Shown one piece after another: positions 61,901 to 64,000 of a DNA stretch of 64,000 bases. Source of the DNA: Erythrocercus mccallii (taxonomy: Eukaryota > Chordata > Aves > Passeriformes > Dicruridae). Numbering within the stretch: position 1 is the stretch's first letter; each line of letters starts with the position of its first letter. A model generated the notes under the pieces. That model made no database searches. It was not told where the DNA came from and saw only the letters and a list, made by a program, of their open reading frames with translations. The DNA lies in contig VZRG01001040.1 in the NCBI GenBank assembly GCA_013397435.1, positions 149,214 to 213,213 on the forward strand. Direction: 5' to 3'. A program made the position numbers and the translations under genes.

Positions 61901-62479
61901 GAAGAAGTCATCATATATCACTTACACTGTCAAACAGTTTTCACTGGGTGCTCTTTTCCAGATTTTTTAGCTTTCATTGAGCTCTCTAAAAATCTTTCCA
62001 CAGTTTTAACAGCATTTGCATTACACACATCTGTGTGAAAGTCTTATTCAGGCCATTTTTTCAGTTGCCTGATTCTGCAATTTATGTGCAGTTCTGGAGA
62101 CATCACCTACCTATGTTAACAATTTAAAAGTTATTTTAATACATGCGTACAAAAGGCTGAGCCTTGCCTACTATAGCTGCTCCATTTTGTTAGCAGAAGC
62201 AGTCTAAGGAAAGAGAAGTGTGTGGCAGCCAAATGTTGTCTGTCATAGGGGAGGGTTCCTATACACCTACTCTATAGCAGGGATGACAGGTGGGCAGCTT
62301 ACACATAAATGGAGACTAGGGATCAATGTGAAAATTAGTGACACATATTGGAGAGCAGTGTCTTCAGTTTTAGCACCAAGTTTTAGGAACACTGCTGTGT
62401 TGTGACTGGTCTGAACAGAAGAGTCTTTGGGCAGAGACAAAGAGAAACCCTTTCCTCATGTGGACAACCTGGTGACAGT

Positions 62480-62575
62480 GTTGGTGCCCAGAGAAGCTGG
62501 ACCATTTCTGTCCTTCTTGGTTTCACAGTTTGAATGGGCAGAGCCCTCAGCAACCCAGTCTGACCCCAGCAGCTT
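62480..62575 (+). mobile_element. Possible ancient CR1 fragment
   Basis: The order GTGCCCAGAGAAGCTGGACC, then GGTTTCACAGTTTGAATGGG, then CCCTCAGCAACCC parallels the CR1 region that encodes the ORF2 end, but divergence is high and no tail is present. This is a weak call. Confidence 0.35.
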
Positions 62576-62625
62576 AGCACTAGAGCTCCACAGGTGCCTG
62601 AATTACCCTATCTCCCTGTGGAGAA

Positions 62626-62790
62626 GACAGTACATACAAATATATATGCACATATATTTAATAGTAAGGTTTCAAGTTACTTGCAAAAGCTTAACAAGTT
62701 AGATACATATATACATTTATATGCACACGTAAAGATGGTCACCTGTGTGTGTGTATGTGCACAGGCACACATTCTCTCTCTCTTGTCTGT
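62626..62790. repeat. TA/CA/TG/CT-rich low-complexity cluster
   Basis: Interrupted TA-rich (ATATATGCACATATAT-type) repeats, then (TG)5 with a following TGCACAGGCACACA, then (CT)5. Confidence 0.75.
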
Positions 62791-63154
62791 GTGGCCAGGC
62801 TTGATGCAGCCCAGACAAGTCTTAAACCCCCGACTAGACCAGCCCATGTCCCAAGGGAGAGCCAAGAGAACACTTGTCAGAGACACCACACCCTGTGCAC
62901 TCCAAGTGACCAGCCACATTGTCAACAAATGGACATCCTCAGGCAGCCTATGTTGTAGGGATACCTCACAGTCCAGATAAAGTCTTTTTTAGCGTGTCCT
63001 AGCTAACTTTGTTAGGTAGGTGTGGTGTTAATGCAATGTTTTCAGATGCCGTAGTTCTCCCTGAAACACAATGCTGTCCTTGAACTCCTTTTGGAAGAAT
63101 CTCTAACTTCATTCATCCACACTGATAAGCTGCTCACTGGAGTTTTTCTTATAG

Positions 63155-63286
63155 AATGAAGAGGATGAGGAGGAACAGCCTCTCAGCCTGGCCTGGCCTG
63201 AAACCCCACGCAAGCAGGTCACCTATCTTCTTGTGTTACCCATTGTTTTTCCACTGTGGGCTACCCTGCCAGATGTCAGAAAACCT
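63155..63286 (+). CDS. SLC24A2: SLC24A2 internal exon, end of loop and start of second TM cluster
   Basis: A 132-nt (44-codon) exon, phase 0 at both ends, bordered by TTTCTTATAG and CCT|GTAAGT, a consensus donor. It encodes an acidic start (NEEDEEEQ), then PLSLAWPETPRKQVTYLLVL, then PIVFPLWATLPDVRKP. The hydrophobic run VTYLLVLPIVFPLW is the first membrane segment of the second TM cluster of NCKX proteins; the DVRKP end continues in the next exon outside the window. The acidic patch before PLSL is typical of NCKX loops. No anomalies are seen. The second alpha repeat, which carries cation-binding residues, is not in this window. Confidence 0.96.
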
Positions 63287-64000
63287 GTAAGTAACTGTTG
63301 TGAGTCAATGTGTTCTGCACAAATGGGTGGCTCTCTAGTTAAATGCCAAAAAAGAACTAGAGGGTTTTTTATTGGGTTTTTTTAATGTTTTTTTCTTTGA
63401 AGAGGCCACAACATTGGTATTCAAATCTTCAAATGGCAAATGGCTGTTTATGAGTAACTGGTTGGTAATAGCTCTAAAAAGATTATAATTTGTATTCACT
63501 TATACTTTATGACATAAAGTGAATGGTCTGAAAAATTCTTTGGGGGTCTTCACATTTGTATTTCTGAATCTCTGCTGAACACATGAGTGCTGATTATCTG
63601 TTTGTTTGCGGTGCCCTAAAGGGTATGACTGGAAGGATTTTAGACTGTCTAAACTTTTTCTGTAGTTCAAACATAATGATATGCATTTCTCTTACATTTA
63701 TGTTCTGTTAGACCTTTCTCTTCTACCCATAATCTTGTAATTTTCCTGCTAGGATGAGATCTGTAAGTCCTTTCATGTATAAAATACCTGCTAGCTTTGT
63801 CCTTAACACAGCTTGAAGTAATGTAAGACTGCAAGTTACCAAAGCTTACCACTTTTATAGACCAGACTGAGCAGGCTCATGGAAAGTAAAAGAGAGTGTA
63901 AAGAACTGAAAAAAAAAATTAATGTTGTTTTAATCTCTTTTACTTTCTGGATCAAAATGGGTCTAAAACGGCTGCAAGAGAGGCATGCACAGCATGCACA
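63287..64000 (+). other. SLC24A2: SLC24A2 intron, start of next one (continues outside)
   Basis: Begins with the consensus donor GTAAGT. No further exon or repeat was recognised before the window ends. Confidence 0.85.

Larger units (their letters stand above)
59576..63154. other. SLC24A2 intron, distal part; one doubtful CR1 and simple repeats
   Basis: AT-rich intron ending in the acceptor of the last exon. The open frames at 60395-60709 and 62594-62980 have no recognisable domains. It contains the doubtful CR1 remnant at 62480-62575 and the simple repeats near 62626-62790. Confidence 0.6.
1..64000 (+). other. SLC24A2: SLC24A2 (NCKX2) locus, internal part only
   Basis: Six exons on the + strand together encode a continuous 171-residue stretch that I recognise as the cytosolic loop of the K+-dependent Na+/Ca2+ exchanger NCKX2. 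The family exports Ca2+ plus K+ in exchange for Na+ across the plasma membrane; NCKX2 works in neurons and cone photoreceptors. Key recognised stretches are SASLHNSLMRNSIFQLMIHT, KYYDTMTEEG, ASILHKIAKKKC and PLSLAWPETPRKQVTYLLVL. Splice phases agree at every junction and there are no stops or frameshifts, so the gene looks intact. No long TM-encoding exon is seen in the first 22 kb, so the N-terminal coding exon is presumed upstream of the window and the C-terminal alpha-repeat exons downstream. Paralogues SLC24A1, SLC24A3 and SLC24A4 are less likely because the loop sequence is specific to NCKX2. Confidence 0.93.

Overview
This window is vertebrate nuclear DNA, almost certainly from a bird. 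It is AT-rich, has no long open reading frames and no operon structure. Its dispersed repeats are CR1 LINEs with the avian-type 3' tail of 8-bp ATTCTRTG-like units. A solo LTR at 33876-34497 resembles LTRs I associate with songbirds, so a passerine is my best guess (inference, not proven by the window).

The only gene I can support is a partial copy of SLC24A2 (NCKX2, the K+-dependent Na+/Ca2+ exchanger of neurons and cone photoreceptors) on the + strand. Six internal coding exons are recognisable: 22433-22471, 23524-23632, 40403-40453, 47789-47884, 49505-49590 and 63155-63286. They total 513 nt (171 codons). All have AG/GT borders, and every junction keeps the reading frame (phases 0-0, 0-1, 1-1, 1-1, 1-0, 0-0). 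They encode most of the large cytosolic loop between the two transmembrane clusters, ending at the start of the first helix of the second cluster. The N-terminal exon(s), with the signal/TM region and first alpha repeat, lie upstream of base 1. The second alpha repeat and the stop codon lie beyond base 64000. By synteny (human 9p corresponds to the avian Z) the locus is probably Z-linked, which is outside knowledge rather than something visible here.

The rest is intron. Layout: 1-22432 is upstream intron with one CR1 3' end (about 13405-13704). 22472-23523 is a 1.05-kb intron. 23633-40402 is a 16.8-kb intron carrying a hairpin-forming inverted repeat (27778-27858), a cluster of CR1 fragments (29344-31130), the solo LTR with a perfect 5-bp target duplication, and a 1.2-kb antisense CR1 (36063-37245). 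40454-47788 is a 7.3-kb intron with an antisense CR1 retaining a reverse-transcriptase remnant (45977-47306). 47885-49504 is a 1.6-kb intron. 49591-63154 is a 13.6-kb intron with a short CR1 (55303-55540) and the longest element, a decayed 3.3-kb CR1 (about 56285-59575) that appears to contain a second, tiny CR1 nested inside it.

I found no complete gene, RNA gene, CRISPR array or new biological system. The most useful observations are the 51-nt symmetric exon, a likely 17-residue cassette in the NCKX2 loop; the intact solo LTR with a sense poly(A) signal inside an intron; the nested CR1; and the unexplained hairpin at 27.8 kb.
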